Assembly (NCBI GenBank): GCA_902611815.1
Contig: CACMAZ010000005.1
Span: forward strand, 1 to 64,000
Direction: 5' to 3'
From: an uncultured Pelagibacteraceae bacterium
Lineage (GTDB): Bacteria; Pseudomonadota; Alphaproteobacteria; Pelagibacterales; Pelagibacteraceae
Length of the DNA: 64,000 nucleotides
The position numbers and the translations under genes were made by a program. This document shows, one piece after another, positions 36,893 through 46,631 of the stretch; position 1 is the first letter of the stretch; each line of letters opens with the position of its first letter. The notes below the pieces were generated by a model that was given only the letters and a program-made list of their open reading frames with translations, did not search any database and was not told the origin of the DNA.

Positions 36893-37121
36893 AAAAATTT
36901 TAAGCGGTATTGTAGTAAGTGATAAACCAAACAAAACAATTACAGTTATGGTTGAGCGAAAGTATCAACATCCATTATTTAAAAAAGTAATAAAAGTGAA
37001 AAAAAAATTTAGTGCTCATGATGAGAATAACAAGTTTAAAAATGGAGACAAAGTAAAAATAATAGAATGCAAGCCCTATTCAAAAACTAAAAAATTTCAA
37101 GTTATGGAGGATAGCAAGTGA
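36885..37121 (+). CDS. rpsQ: 30S ribosomal protein S17
   Basis: 78 residues, with [20 protein letters not shown] and the OB-fold strand [16 protein letters not shown]. Overlaps both neighbours: rpmC by 8 bases and rplN by 4. Confidence 0.98.
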   Translation: MPKKILSGIVVSDKPNKTITVMVERKYQHPLFKKVIKVKKKFSAHDENNKFKNGDKVKIIECKPYSKTKKFQVMEDSK

Positions 37122-37486
37122 TACAAGTCCAGACAGAATTAAACGTTGCAGATAATACTGGTGCTAAAAGAATTGAATGTATTAAAGTTCTAGGAGGCTC
37201 AAAGAGAAGATATGCAAGCATTGGTGATACCATTGTGGTTGCGGTTAAAGAAGCAATTCCGAAAGGGAAGGTTAAAAAAGGTTCAGTGCATAAAGCTGTA
37301 GTAGTAAGAGTTAAAAAGGGAATTCATAGAGATGATGGATCAAAAGTGAAGTTTGATAATAATGCAGCTGTTTTGACTGATGACAAAGGAGAACCAATAG
37401 GCACAAGAATATTTGGACCAGTAACAAGAGAGTTGCGTGGTAGAGGGCAAATGAAGATAATATCATTGGCACCGGAGGTAATATAA
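37118..37486 (+). CDS. rplN: 50S ribosomal protein L14
   Basis: 122 residues, the family length, starting with [23 protein letters not shown] and [16 protein letters not shown] are diagnostic. The GTGA overlap with rpsQ fixes the start. Confidence 0.99.
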   Translation: MIQVQTELNVADNTGAKRIECIKVLGGSKRRYASIGDTIVVAVKEAIPKGKVKKGSVHKAVVVRVKKGIHRDDGSKVKFDNNAAVLTDDKGEPIGTRIFGPVTRELRGRGQMKIISLAPEVI

Positions 37487-37725
37487 TGATTAAAAAAGGA
37501 TCTAACGTAAAAATTTTAACCGGTAAAGATAAAAACAAAACTGGTGAAGTAATTGAAGTTGATAGGAACAATAACAGAATCAAAGTTAAAGGTTCTAATA
37601 TAATAAAAAAACACGTCAAAACAACAAAAGAAAAAAAGGGTGGTATTTTTGAAAAAGAAAATTTTATTCATATTTCAAATGTTGCTATTTTAAAAAAAGA
37701 GAAAAAAAAGGAAGCTAGTAAATAA
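37486..37725 (+). CDS. rplX: 50S ribosomal protein L24
   Basis: 79 residues, short compared with about 100 in most proteobacteria. The KOW motif is visible as [21 protein letters not shown], and [17 protein letters not shown] matches the family end. The usual C-terminal part beyond that strand is missing, an example of protein trimming. Confidence 0.96.
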   Translation: MIKKGSNVKILTGKDKNKTGEVIEVDRNNNRIKVKGSNIIKKHVKTTKEKKGGIFEKENFIHISNVAILKKEKKKEASK

Positions 37726-37727
37726 AA

Positions 37728-38282
37728 ATGATACCTAGATTAAAAGAACTTTATAAAAATGAAATCAAAAATTTACTTAAAGAAAAGTATGGTTTTAAAA
37801 ACCTTAATATGTCTCCTGAATTGGAGAAAATTGTAATAAATATGGGCCTTGGTATAGATGGTAATGATAATAAAATCATAAAATCTTGTGAAGAAGATTT
37901 ATCTAAAATTACCGGACAAAAGCCTGTTATAACTAAATTTAAAAAATCTATTTCAAATTTTAAAACAAGAAAAAATACTAAAGCCGGTTTAAAAGTGACT
38001 TTGAGAAAAAATAAAATGTATGAATTTATTGACAGGTTAGTAAATATTGCTTTACCACGTATTAAAGACTTTAGAGGATTATCATCCAATAGTTTTGATA
38101 GATTTGGAAATTATACATTTGGTGTAAAAGAACATATAATTTTTCCAGAAGTTAATTTTGATAAAGTAGACAAAATAAGAGGACTTGACATTACAATTGT
38201 TATTAAATCAATGTCAAATGAACATAGCTTAGAATTATTAAAAAAATTCAACTTTCCATTTAAAGCTGAAAGGAGAAATTAA
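37728..38282 (+). CDS. rplE: 50S ribosomal protein L5
   Basis: 184 residues, with LEKIVINMGLGIDGNDNK, ITGQKPVITKFKKSISNFK and the C-terminal FDRFGNYTFGVKEHIIFPE. It binds 5S rRNA and contacts P-site tRNA. Confidence 0.98.
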   Translation: MIPRLKELYKNEIKNLLKEKYGFKNLNMSPELEKIVINMGLGIDGNDNKIIKSCEEDLSKITGQKPVITKFKKSISNFKTRKNTKAGLKVTLRKNKMYEFIDRLVNIALPRIKDFRGLSSNSFDRFGNYTFGVKEHIIFPEVNFDKVDKIRGLDITIVIKSMSNEHSLELLKKFNFPFKAERRN

Positions 38283-38587
38283 TGGCAAAACTTAGTTCAG
38301 TAAATAAAAACAACAGAAGAATTAAACTTTCTGAGAAGTTTTTTAAAAAAAGAGAAAAATTAAAAAAAATTATTATGAATAAGAAATTGTCTCTTGAAGA
38401 AAGATTTAAAGCGCAACAAAAACTATCAAAATTACCGAGAAATTCAGCAAAAAATAGAGTTAGAAATAGGTGTCAGATTACTGGACGACCTCATGGTGTT
38501 TATAGAAAATTAAAAATTTCAAGAATTGCTCTTAGACAGTTAGGTCTTCAGGGTAAAATTCCAGGAATGGTTAAATCGAGCTGGTAG
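38282..38587 (+). CDS. rpsN: 30S ribosomal protein S14 (zinc-free type)
   Basis: 101 residues of the long form without the paired zinc-binding cysteines. NRCQITGRPHGVYRKLKISR and LRQLGLQGKIPGMVKSSW are conserved. Overlaps rplE by one base. Confidence 0.98.
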   Translation: MAKLSSVNKNNRRIKLSEKFFKKREKLKKIIMNKKLSLEERFKAQQKLSKLPRNSAKNRVRNRCQITGRPHGVYRKLKISRIALRQLGLQGKIPGMVKSSW

Positions 38588-38599
38588 AAAGGATATTTT

Positions 38600-38995
38600 A
38601 TGACTTTAAGTGACCCAATTGGAGATATGTTAGCTAGAATAAAAAATTCTCAAATGAGAAACCATAAAAAAGTTGAGATGCCTTCATCCAATTTTAAAAC
38701 AAAAATTGCAGATGTTTTAAAAAATGAGGGATATATAAACAGTTTTAATGTTGAAAATAATAATAATAAAAATATTTTAACTATAGATCTAAAATATAAC
38801 TCAGGATCTCCAGTTATTTCTGTAATAGAAAGAGTTTCAAGACCAGGAAGAAGAATATTTTCTAGCGCTGAAAGTCTGCCAAAAATAAATAATGGACTTG
38901 GTATTGCTATAGTGTCAACGCCTAAGGGTGTTATGACTGATATCGAAGCGAGAAAGCAAAAAATTGGTGGAGAGATAATTTGTAAGGTATTTTAA
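38600..38995 (+). CDS. rpsH: 30S ribosomal protein S8
   Basis: 131 residues. SDPIGDMLARIKNSQM opens it, and the C-terminus GVMTDIEARKQKIGGEIICKVF is typical. In E. coli S8 represses the spc operon by binding near rplE; a copied site was not checked. Confidence 0.98.
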   Translation: MTLSDPIGDMLARIKNSQMRNHKKVEMPSSNFKTKIADVLKNEGYINSFNVENNNNKNILTIDLKYNSGSPVISVIERVSRPGRRIFSSAESLPKINNGLGIAIVSTPKGVMTDIEARKQKIGGEIICKVF

Positions 38996-39534
38996 TGTCA
39001 AAGATTGGAAAAATAAATATTGCTATACCTGAAAAAGTAAAAGTTATTCTATCAGGTTCAGATATAAATATAGAAGGACCATTGGGAAAGCAATCTATTA
39101 AAATTAATTTAGATATATTCGATTTAGAGGTTAATGATGGAAAAGATATTTCAATAAAACCGAAAAAGATTGATGATACAACCAAAAGACTTTGGGGGAT
39201 GAATAGAAGTTTAATTAATAATGCAATTATAGGTTCAAGTGTAGGATTTGAAAAGATACTTGAATTGAGTGGAGTTGGATATAGAGCAGCTCTAAAGGGT
39301 AGTCAATTAAATCTTCAGCTCGGTTTTAGTCATGATATTAATTTTGATATTCCTAGTGATATAAAAATTGCAGTAGAAAAACAGACTATTATAAAAATAA
39401 GTGGTGTTGATAAACAAAAAGTAGGCATGGTAGCATCACAAATAAAATCATTTAGACCACCTGAACCTTATAAAGGTAAAGGCATAAGAGAAAAAGGCCA
39501 ATATATTTTGAAAAAAGAAGGAAAGAAAAAATAA
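38995..39534 (+). CDS. rplF: 50S ribosomal protein L6
   Basis: 179 residues in two similar domains, with [20 protein letters not shown] and the C-terminal [18 protein letters not shown]. One-base overlaps with rpsH and rplR. Confidence 0.99.
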   Translation: MSKIGKINIAIPEKVKVILSGSDINIEGPLGKQSIKINLDIFDLEVNDGKDISIKPKKIDDTTKRLWGMNRSLINNAIIGSSVGFEKILELSGVGYRAALKGSQLNLQLGFSHDINFDIPSDIKIAVEKQTIIKISGVDKQKVGMVASQIKSFRPPEPYKGKGIREKGQYILKKEGKKK

Positions 39535-39890
39535 TGAAATTAGATACAACACAAAGAAAAAAATTTAGAATTAGAAATAAACTCAAGAAAAATGCCGCTA
39601 AAGACAGATATAGACTTAGCGTTTCAAGAAGCTTAAAAAATTTTTCAGCACAGATAATAGATGATACAAATAACAAAACTTTATTGTCAGCTTCATCTAT
39701 AGAAAAAGATATTAAAAATGGACCTAAAAGTAATAAAATCGCAACTTCAAAAATTGTTGCAGAAAAATTAGCTAAAAAAGCTTTAGAAAAAAATATAAAG
39801 AAAATTTATTTTGATAGAGGTAAGTTTAAATATCATGGTAGAGTCAAAGAATTCGCTGAAACTTTAAGAAAGAATGGAATGGAATTTTAA
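39534..39890 (+). CDS. rplR: 50S ribosomal protein L18
   Basis: 118 residues, with a basic N-terminus and [20 protein letters not shown] and [20 protein letters not shown]. It binds 5S rRNA together with L5. Confidence 0.98.
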   Translation: MKLDTTQRKKFRIRNKLKKNAAKDRYRLSVSRSLKNFSAQIIDDTNNKTLLSASSIEKDIKNGPKSNKIATSKIVAEKLAKKALEKNIKKIYFDRGKFKYHGRVKEFAETLRKNGMEF

Positions 39891-40388
39891 ATGCAAAAAG
39901 ATGATTTTATAGAAAAACTGGTACACGTAAACAGAATAACCAAAGTTGTCAAAGGAGGCCGTAGATTTGGTTTTTCAGCTCTAGTAGTTGTTGGAAATCA
40001 AAATGGGAAAATTGGTATTGCTCATGCTAAAGCTAAACAAGTTCCAGACGCTATAAAAAAAGCTAATGAATTAGCTAGAAGAAATTTAATACAAATCCCG
40101 TTAAGAGAGGGAAGAACAATACATCACGATATATTTGGTAAAGATGGTGCAGGTAAAATTAAAATGCGTGCGGCTCCTAAAGGTACAGGTATAATTGCAG
40201 GCGGACCTGTCAGAGCAGTTTGTGAGGTGCTTGGAATTAGGGATGTTGTAGCGAAGTCACTTGGAACTGCAAACCCACATAACGTAATTAGAGCCTGTCT
40301 GAAGGCATTAAAAAAACAAAATTCACCAAAACAAATTTCGATTATAAGAAACAAAAAAATTGCAGAAATAATAGAAAAAAGAGGTTAA
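39891..40388 (+). CDS. rpsE: 30S ribosomal protein S5
   Basis: 165 residues. [20 protein letters not shown] and [17 protein letters not shown] are diagnostic. The next base after its stop is the start of rplO, so the usual rpmD (L30) gene between them is missing. Confidence 0.99.
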   Translation: MQKDDFIEKLVHVNRITKVVKGGRRFGFSALVVVGNQNGKIGIAHAKAKQVPDAIKKANELARRNLIQIPLREGRTIHHDIFGKDGAGKIKMRAAPKGTGIIAGGPVRAVCEVLGIRDVVAKSLGTANPHNVIRACLKALKKQNSPKQISIIRNKKIAEIIEKRG

Positions 40389-40838
40389 ATGTTAAATAAT
40401 TTAAGAAAAATTAAACAAAAGAAATTAAGAGTTGGCAGAGGCATAGGGTCTGGTAAAGGAAAAACCTCTGGTAGAGGTATAAAGGGCCAAAAATCAAGAT
40501 CAGGTGTAGCTATAAAAAGCTTTGAGGGAGGACAAATGCCATTATTTAGAAGACTCCCTAAAAGGGGTTTTAAGATTATTGGAAAAAAGGAAGTAGGCTC
40601 ATTAAATCTTTCAGAAATTCAATCTTTTATTCAGTCAAAAAAATTAAAATTAACTGATAAAATTGATTTAGCCCTTTTAAAGAAACTTAATATAGTCAAA
40701 AAAAAATATAAAAAACTAAAAGTCCTTGGAAAAGGTGAGATTAAAGAAAAACTAAACATAGAGGTAAATTTTTTATCTAGCTCCGCAAAAGCTAAGTTAG
40801 AAAAATCAGGCTCAAGTATCAAAATTATTAACAAATAA
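40389..40838 (+). CDS. rplO: 50S ribosomal protein L15
   Basis: 149 residues, with the glycine-rich GRGIGSGKGKTSGRGIKGQK and GFEGGQMPLF-like block (KSFEGGQMPLFRRLPKRGFK). It follows rpsE directly and precedes secY by 7 bases. Confidence 0.98.
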   Translation: MLNNLRKIKQKKLRVGRGIGSGKGKTSGRGIKGQKSRSGVAIKSFEGGQMPLFRRLPKRGFKIIGKKEVGSLNLSEIQSFIQSKKLKLTDKIDLALLKKLNIVKKKYKKLKVLGKGEIKEKLNIEVNFLSSSAKAKLEKSGSSIKIINK

Positions 40839-40845
40839 ATTTTAT

Positions 40846-42126
40846 ATGAGTTCTATTGCCCAATCAGGAGATTTAAAAAATCGTATATTATTCACGATAT
40901 TTATTTTAGCCATATATAGATTTGGTACATTCGTTCCATTACCTGGAATTGATCCAGAACAATTAAAAATTATGATGGAAGGAAACCAAAAAGGTCTATT
41001 AGGAATGTTCAATGTTTTCGCTGGGGGTGCTGTTAGTCGAATGGCTATATTTGCACTGGGAATTATGCCTTACATATCATCTGCCATAATAGTGCAATTA
41101 TTAACTGGAGTTTCTGATTATTTTAAGAGTTTAAAAAGCCAAGGTGAGATTGGTAGAAAAAAAATTACTCAAATAACAAGATATGGAACCGTTTTACTTG
41201 CCACTGTTCAAGGATATGGTCTCTCTGTTGGTTTAGAGGCATCATCAGGTTTAGTTATTAATCCTGGAATTTTTTTCAAAGTTTCAACTGTTACAACAAT
41301 AGTTGCTGGAACAGTTTTTTTGATGTGGTTAGGTGAGCAAATTACTCAAAGAGGTATCGGTAACGGAATATCTTTAATTATATTCTCAGGTATTGTTGCT
41401 GAAATACCAAGAGCATTAGTTACAACTTTTGAATTAGGTAGAACAGGAGCAATTTCAACAATAATGATAATATTTATTTTTTTATTGTTAATAGCTACTA
41501 TCATGTTTGTAGTATTTATGGAAAGAGCCTTACGAAAAATATTAATTAATTATCCTAAAAGACAGATGGGAAACAAAATGTATGGAGGAGAGTCTTCACA
41601 TTTACCTTTAAAAATTAATACTGCTGGTGTTATACCTGCAATTTTCGCATCTGCACTGCTATTATTGCCAGTTACAATGTCTAATTTTAATTTTTCTTCA
41701 AATGAAACTGTTACATCATTTGCATCTTACTTCACGCAAGGACAACCTTTGTATATGTTGTTATATGCTGCTGGAATTATTTTTTTTACTTTTTTTTATA
41801 CTTCAATAACATTTAATCCAGTTGAGACTGCAGAAAATTTAAGAAAATATGGAGGTTTTGTTCCAGGTATAAGACCCGGTGAAAGTACTGCAATATATAT
41901 TGATAAAATCCTAACAAGATTGACCACAATAGGCGCTTTGTATTTAACTTTAGTTTGTTTAATGCCTGAATTTTTAATTTCTAAATATCCTATTCCTTTT
42001 TATTTAGGTGGCGCATCAATTTTAATTGTTGTCGTAGTTGCTATTGATACAGTTACCCAAATTCAAACAAGGTTAATGAGCGCTCAATACGAGCAATTAA
42101 TCAAAAAAACAAAATTTGGCAGATAA
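40846..42126 (+). CDS. secY: Preprotein translocase channel subunit SecY
   Basis: 426 residues with ten predicted membrane helices. RFGTFVPLPGIDPEQ, the plug region FNVFAGGAVSRMAIFALGIM, GIGNGISLIIFSGIV and GFVPGIRPG are conserved. It forms the SecYEG channel with SecE at 17730. It lies in its usual place at the end of the spc operon, followed by adk. Confidence 0.99.
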   Translation: MSSIAQSGDLKNRILFTIFILAIYRFGTFVPLPGIDPEQLKIMMEGNQKGLLGMFNVFAGGAVSRMAIFALGIMPYISSAIIVQLLTGVSDYFKSLKSQGEIGRKKITQITRYGTVLLATVQGYGLSVGLEASSGLVINPGIFFKVSTVTTIVAGTVFLMWLGEQITQRGIGNGISLIIFSGIVAEIPRALVTTFELGRTGAISTIMIIFIFLLLIATIMFVVFMERALRKILINYPKRQMGNKMYGGESSHLPLKINTAGVIPAIFASALLLLPVTMSNFNFSSNETVTSFASYFTQGQPLYMLLYAAGIIFFTFFYTSITFNPVETAENLRKYGGFVPGIRPGESTAIYIDKILTRLTTIGALYLTLVCLMPEFLISKYPIPFYLGGASILIVVVVAIDTVTQIQTRLMSAQYEQLIKKTKFGR

Positions 42127-42128
42127 AA

Positions 42129-42692
42129 GTGAATATCATATTATTTGGTCCACCAGGTGCAGGAAAAGGTACCCAGTCGAAATATTTAGAAAAAAAATTA
42201 AATAATTTTCAAGTTTCCACAGGTGACATGTTAAGAGATGAAATTAAAAAAGAAACTGAAATCGGCAAAAAGATAATAACTTATATGAATGAAGGTAAAT
42301 TTGTGGATGATAAAATAGTAAATAAATTAATGGAAAATGTCATTTTTAATCCAAAAAAAAAGGGTAGACTTATTTTTGATGGTTACCCAAGAACTCTCGA
42401 TCAAGCAAAAAATTTGGACAAATTGCTATATAAATCTGATCAAAAAATAGATTTTGTTTTTTTTTTAAATGTCGATAAAGACACAATTATAAAAAGAATT
42501 GAAAAAAGAAAAATGATTGAGAAAAGGTCAGACGATGATTTAAATACAATTCTTAAAAGATACGATACTTATATGGAGACTACCAAACCTGTTCTAAGTT
42601 ATTATTCAAACAAATCTAATTTTAATGAAATAGATGGAGGACTAAAAATTATTGAAATTACTAATAAAATCAACAGTATTTTAAAGGTTTAA
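42129..42692 (+). CDS. adk: Adenylate kinase, short-LID form
   Basis: 187 residues, starting with GTG. P-loop GPPGAGKGTQ at about 7-16, AMP-binding STGDMLRDE and DGYPRTLDQA, then VDKDTIIKRIEKR followed immediately by KRSDDDLNTILKRY. The long LID domain of E. coli Adk (with or without zinc) is replaced by a short loop, as in eukaryotic AK1-like enzymes. It converts ATP plus AMP to two ADP. The secY-adk order is common. Confidence 0.96.
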   Translation: MNIILFGPPGAGKGTQSKYLEKKLNNFQVSTGDMLRDEIKKETEIGKKIITYMNEGKFVDDKIVNKLMENVIFNPKKKGRLIFDGYPRTLDQAKNLDKLLYKSDQKIDFVFFLNVDKDTIIKRIEKRKMIEKRSDDDLNTILKRYDTYMETTKPVLSYYSNKSNFNEIDGGLKIIEITNKINSILKV

Positions 42693-42695
42693 AAG

Positions 42696-42723
42696 TTGAC
42701 ATTGAAGTAACTTCTTATATAAA
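42696..42723 (+). promoter_or_regulatory. Candidate promoter of the rpsM-rpsK-rpoA-rplQ (alpha) operon
   Basis: TTGACA at 42696-42701, a 16-base spacer and TATAAA at 42718-42723, only 23 bases before the rpsM ATG. It is close to the sigma-70 consensus and starts 3 bases after the adk stop. One of the strongest promoter matches in the window. Confidence 0.65.
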
Positions 42724-42746
42724 AGGCTAGATTTTATCTCATAATT

Positions 42747-43130
42747 ATGGCTCGTATCGCTGGTGTAAATATTCCGCAAAATAAAATTGTCCAGATAGGG
42801 CTAACATATATCTATGGAATTGGAGATAAGTTTTCAAAACAAATTTGTAAAGATTTAGACATAGCTAAGCCTACAAGAGTAAATCAACTCACAGACGATC
42901 AAATACTAAAAATTAGAGAATATATTGATAAACATTTTACAGTGGAAGGTGATCTTAGAAGAGACACATCTATAAGCATTAAGAGATTAATTGATTTAGC
43001 ATGTTACAGGGGCTCAAGACATAAAAAAAAATTACCTGTAAGGGGGCAAAGAACAAGATGTAATGCTAGAACTAGAAAAGGTAAAGCAATCGCAATTGCT
43101 GGAAAAAAATTAACACCTTTAAAGAAATAA
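42747..43130 (+). CDS. rpsM: 30S ribosomal protein S13
   Basis: 127 residues. [22 protein letters not shown] opens it and [23 protein letters not shown] is the conserved basic tail. First gene of the alpha operon; rpmJ and infA, often found before it, are absent here. Confidence 0.99.
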   Translation: MARIAGVNIPQNKIVQIGLTYIYGIGDKFSKQICKDLDIAKPTRVNQLTDDQILKIREYIDKHFTVEGDLRRDTSISIKRLIDLACYRGSRHKKKLPVRGQRTRCNARTRKGKAIAIAGKKLTPLKK

Positions 43131-43133
43131 TAT

Positions 43134-43574
43134 ATGGCTAAGAAAGAAATTGAAAATAAAAATGATGGCAAAGAACAAAAAATAATAAAGAAAAGTTCTT
43201 ACTCAAAAAAAAAAAAAATTAAGAAAAATATACCTAGTGGAATTGCTTACGTTCAATCTACTTTTAATAATACAATAGTCTCAATTGCAGACACCCAAGG
43301 CAATATCATATCTTGGTCTTCGGCAGGTCAAAAAGGTTTTAAAGGATCAAGAAAATCTACACCATATGCTGCTCAAATTGCTGCTGATACCGCAGCAACT
43401 AAAGCTTTAGAATATGGGATGAAAACTTTGACAGTAGAAATCAAAGGACCTGGTTCTGGGAGGGAGACGGCACTAAGAGCATTACAGGCTAGAGGGTTTA
43501 AAATTTTATCAATCAAAGACACTACACCAATGCCACACAATGGGACAAGACCACCAAAAAAAAGGAGAGTTTAA
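43134..43574 (+). CDS. rpsK: 30S ribosomal protein S11
   Basis: 146 residues. The core from [17 protein letters not shown] to [15 protein letters not shown] is standard. It carries an extra Lys-rich N-terminal extension of about 20 residues compared with E. coli. Overlaps rpoA by one base. Confidence 0.98.
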   Translation: MAKKEIENKNDGKEQKIIKKSSYSKKKKIKKNIPSGIAYVQSTFNNTIVSIADTQGNIISWSSAGQKGFKGSRKSTPYAAQIAADTAATKALEYGMKTLTVEIKGPGSGRETALRALQARGFKILSIKDTTPMPHNGTRPPKKRRV

Positions 43575-44602
43575 TGGAAAATACTGAGATAAACGTCAAA
43601 AATTGGAAATCATTAATTAAACCAGGAAAACTAGATGTAAATTTAAGTGAAGACAAATCATATGCAAAGATAGTAGCAGAACCTTTGGAAAAAGGTTACG
43701 GTTTGACTTTAGGAAATTCTTTGAGAAGAATATTGCTCTCATCTATAAGAGGTACTGCTGTAACTGCAATACAGATAGACGGTGTTCTACATGAATTCAC
43801 TTCAATAAAGGGTGTAAGAGAAGATGTTACTGATATAGTTTTGAATGTAAAATCACTTGCTTTAAAAAGTAATTCTGAGGGCTCAAAAAAATTAATTTTA
43901 GATGCTAAAGGACCTGGTATAATAAAAGCTTCAAATATTACACCAGTCAATGAAATCGAAATATTAAATCCTGATTTAGTAATTTGTAACTTGGATGAAA
44001 ATACCACATTTCATATGGAAATGACTGTTGGCAGCGGTAAAGGCTATGTATCAGCAGATTTAAACAAACCAGAGGAACCACCCTTGGGACTTATACCCAT
44101 AGATTCATTATTTAGTCCTGTAAAAAAAGTTTCATACTCAGTAAGCACAGCAAGAGAAGGTAAAGCACTTGACTATGATAAACTTACTATGGAGGTAGAG
44201 ACGAACGGTTCTATATCTGCAGAAGATGCTTTAGCTTATTCAGCAAGAATTTTTCAAGATCAACTTTCAATGTTTGTAAATTTTGATGAACCACAGGAAG
44301 TTGCGATAACAGAGTCACCAAAAGAACCTGAGTTTAATAGAAATCTCTTAAGAAAAGTAGATGAGTTAGAACTTTCTGTAAGATCTATGAATTGTTTAAA
44401 AAATGATAATATTATTTATATTGGTGATTTGGTTCAAAAATCTGAAGGTGAAATGTTAAGAACACCAAATTTTGGAAGGAAATCTCTAAATGAAATCAAA
44501 GAAATCCTAAATGGAATGTCGTTATACTTGGGCATGGAAATACCTAATTGGCCACCTGACAATATAGCTGAATTATCTAAGAAATTAGAGGAAAGCATTT
44601 AA
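43574..44602 (+). CDS. rpoA: DNA-directed RNA polymerase subunit alpha
   Basis: 342 residues. The N-terminal dimerisation domain shows [20 protein letters not shown] and the C-terminal domain shows [19 protein letters not shown] and [12 protein letters not shown], the helix-hairpin-helix that binds UP elements. The gene overlaps both rpsK and rplQ by one base. Confidence 0.99.
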   Translation: MENTEINVKNWKSLIKPGKLDVNLSEDKSYAKIVAEPLEKGYGLTLGNSLRRILLSSIRGTAVTAIQIDGVLHEFTSIKGVREDVTDIVLNVKSLALKSNSEGSKKLILDAKGPGIIKASNITPVNEIEILNPDLVICNLDENTTFHMEMTVGSGKGYVSADLNKPEEPPLGLIPIDSLFSPVKKVSYSVSTAREGKALDYDKLTMEVETNGSISAEDALAYSARIFQDQLSMFVNFDEPQEVAITESPKEPEFNRNLLRKVDELELSVRSMNCLKNDNIIYIGDLVQKSEGEMLRTPNFGRKSLNEIKEILNGMSLYLGMEIPNWPPDNIAELSKKLEESI

Positions 44603-45042
44603 TGAGACATAAACTTGGATATAAAAAATTAAATAGAACATCCGAACACAGAAAAGCATTAATTAAAAATATGCTTAATTCTCTAATAAAATACGAGCAA
44701 ATTATAACAACTTTACCAAAGGCCAAGCTTATAAAACCTCAAGCAGAAAAATTAATAACTTTAGGAAAAAAAAAGAATTTAACAAATACCAGAGTTTTAA
44801 TCTCAAAATTGCAAGATAAAACAAATGCTAATAAAATCCTAAACACTTTATCTAAAAGATATCAGAAAAGAGCTGGCGGCTATACAAGAATAGTTAAAGC
44901 CGGATATAGATATGGAGATAATTCACCTATGGCAGTTATTGAATTTGTAGATAGAGATGTTGAGGCAAAAAGAAAATTCAAAAAGAAGAAAAAAGAAGAC
45001 CTCAAAACAGAAGAAAAGAATAAAAAACAAATACCTGCATAA
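44602..45042 (+). CDS. rplQ: 50S ribosomal protein L17
   Basis: 146 residues. [20 protein letters not shown] is the conserved start and [20 protein letters not shown] the core. A Lys/Glu-rich C-terminal tail of about 25 residues extends beyond the E. coli protein. Last gene of the ribosomal cluster. Confidence 0.98.
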   Translation: MRHKLGYKKLNRTSEHRKALIKNMLNSLIKYEQIITTLPKAKLIKPQAEKLITLGKKKNLTNTRVLISKLQDKTNANKILNTLSKRYQKRAGGYTRIVKAGYRYGDNSPMAVIEFVDRDVEAKRKFKKKKKEDLKTEEKNKKQIPA

Positions 45043-45056
45043 TTAATTTAAGATAA

Positions 45057-45959
45057 ATGAATAGGTCTTATAAAATAAAACCAATTCATGCCACTATGCG
45101 ATTGGATAGATGGATTAAGAATAATATAGGTAAATATCCCCAATCATTACTAGAAAAATCTATAAGAAAAGGAAAAATTAAGTTGAATAAAAAAAAAACA
45201 AACTCATCATACAAATTAAAAATTGGAGATGAAATAAGTTTTTATAATTTCGATTATGAATTCAATAAAACAAAAACAATCAAGTATACTCCTTCTAAAA
45301 AAAGCTTAAATGAAAATGAGAAATCATTAATTGACGATAATGATGAGTTTATAGTTATAAATAAAAAAGCTGGCATTTCTGTGCAAGGTGGCACTAAATC
45401 CAAAGATAATTTAATAGATATTTTTTCTAACAGTAATTTATTTAAAGATACTAAACCATATTCAGTTCATCGCTTAGATAAGGAAACATCAGGTGTAATG
45501 ATAATAGCCAAAAATTATAATAGCGCTAAATTATTAACGTCATTGTTTAGGTTGAGAAAAGTTCATAAAACATATCTAGCTATTTGTCATGGTATATTTA
45601 AAAACAAAAAAGGTGAAATAAGAGGTAATTTAGTTAAATATGTAAAAGATAAAAAAATTTCAGAACTTGCAATTACTAATTATAATGTTATTAGCTCAAA
45701 TAATTTTTTCAGTTTCCTTGAACTAAAGCCAATTACTGGCAGAAAACATCAATTAAGAAAACAACTTTCGTTTATGGGGTGTCCTATAGTTGGTGATAGC
45801 AAATACAATATTGTTAAATCTAAAAGTAAAGATCAAAAAAAATTAATGCTTCATTCCTACAAGATAAAATTTTTAATAAATAATAAAAAATTTAATTTTA
45901 AAGCTAAACTCCCTGATTATTTTAATAACTATTTAAATAAAAAAAGATTAATAATCTAA
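45057..45959 (+). CDS. rluC: RluA-family pseudouridine synthase (RluC-like)
   Basis: A 300-residue enzyme with an N-terminal S4 RNA-binding domain ([25 protein letters not shown]) and the catalytic motif [15 protein letters not shown] containing the nucleophilic Asp near residue 141. [20 protein letters not shown] matches the family. RluC modifies three uridines of 23S rRNA; the exact targets cannot be read here. It lies 14 bases after rplQ and overlaps the end of the convergent lipB by 12 bases. Confidence 0.88.
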   Translation: MNRSYKIKPIHATMRLDRWIKNNIGKYPQSLLEKSIRKGKIKLNKKKTNSSYKLKIGDEISFYNFDYEFNKTKTIKYTPSKKSLNENEKSLIDDNDEFIVINKKAGISVQGGTKSKDNLIDIFSNSNLFKDTKPYSVHRLDKETSGVMIIAKNYNSAKLLTSLFRLRKVHKTYLAICHGIFKNKKGEIRGNLVKYVKDKKISELAITNYNVISSNNFFSFLELKPITGRKHQLRKQLSFMGCPIVGDSKYNIVKSKSKDQKKLMLHSYKIKFLINNKKFNFKAKLPDYFNNYLNKKRLII

Positions 45960-46568
45960 ATTAATTAATAAATTTTTTTTTAATTTTTTTAAAATTTGTT
46001 CTTTACTTACTTTTTTAATGTTGTTTATGTTTATAATACCTTTATCATTTATTCCACATGGAATAATTTTTTTATATTCTTCCAAACTGTTTGAATAATT
46101 TATAGAAAATCCATGAAATGCAATCCATTTCTTTACTCTAATTCCTATAGCTGCAATTTTTTTTATTTCATTATTATGATTTGTCCATATACCTACATTT
46201 TTTCTATCATTGAAAGATTTAATATCAAATTCATCTAAAGTATTGATAATACTTTCTTCTATTGCCGATATAAATTTCCTAATATCTTTTTTTCTTTTAT
46301 TTAGATTTATTACCATATAACAAATAATCTGTCCTGGTCCATGCCAGGTTATTTTTCCACCTCTGTTTGTTTTTAAAATTTTTATAGATTTTTCAATAAT
46401 CTCATTTTCTTTATAATTTGTTCCTGCTGTAAAAATAGATTTATGTTCTAAAAACCATATGAGCTCTCTTCCATTATTTAGTGCTAAATTATGAACTCTT
46501 TTTTCTAATATATTAATAGCCAATTTATAATTTACTGGTTTTATTGATTTTTTGATCTCTATATCCAT
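45948..46568 (-). CDS. lipB: Octanoyl-ACP:protein transferase
   Basis: A 206-residue lipoate biosynthesis enzyme that moves octanoate from ACP to lipoyl domains of ketoacid dehydrogenases. Motifs: [37 protein letters not shown] with the catalytic Lys, and IIPCGIND with the catalytic Cys. A divergent spacer of 63 bases separates it from mgtE. Confidence 0.94.
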   Translation of the reverse strand: MDIEIKKSIKPVNYKLAINILEKRVHNLALNNGRELIWFLEHKSIFTAGTNYKENEIIEKSIKILKTNRGGKITWHGPGQIICYMVINLNKRKKDIRKFISAIEESIINTLDEFDIKSFNDRKNVGIWTNHNNEIKKIAAIGIRVKKWIAFHGFSINYSNSLEEYKKIIPCGINDKGIININNIKKVSKEQILKKLKKNLLINLDY

Positions 46569-46631
46569 TTAAAAATTGTATTATATGTATTTTGCATTAA
46601 TAGTTCTAATAAATTTTTAAATAGTAAAAAA

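Noticed and set aside
43194-43230. Poly-A run in rpsK as a frameshift or slippage site
   Set aside because: The frame is intact and encodes a Lys-rich N-terminal extension; slippage could happen but nothing in the sequence demands it.
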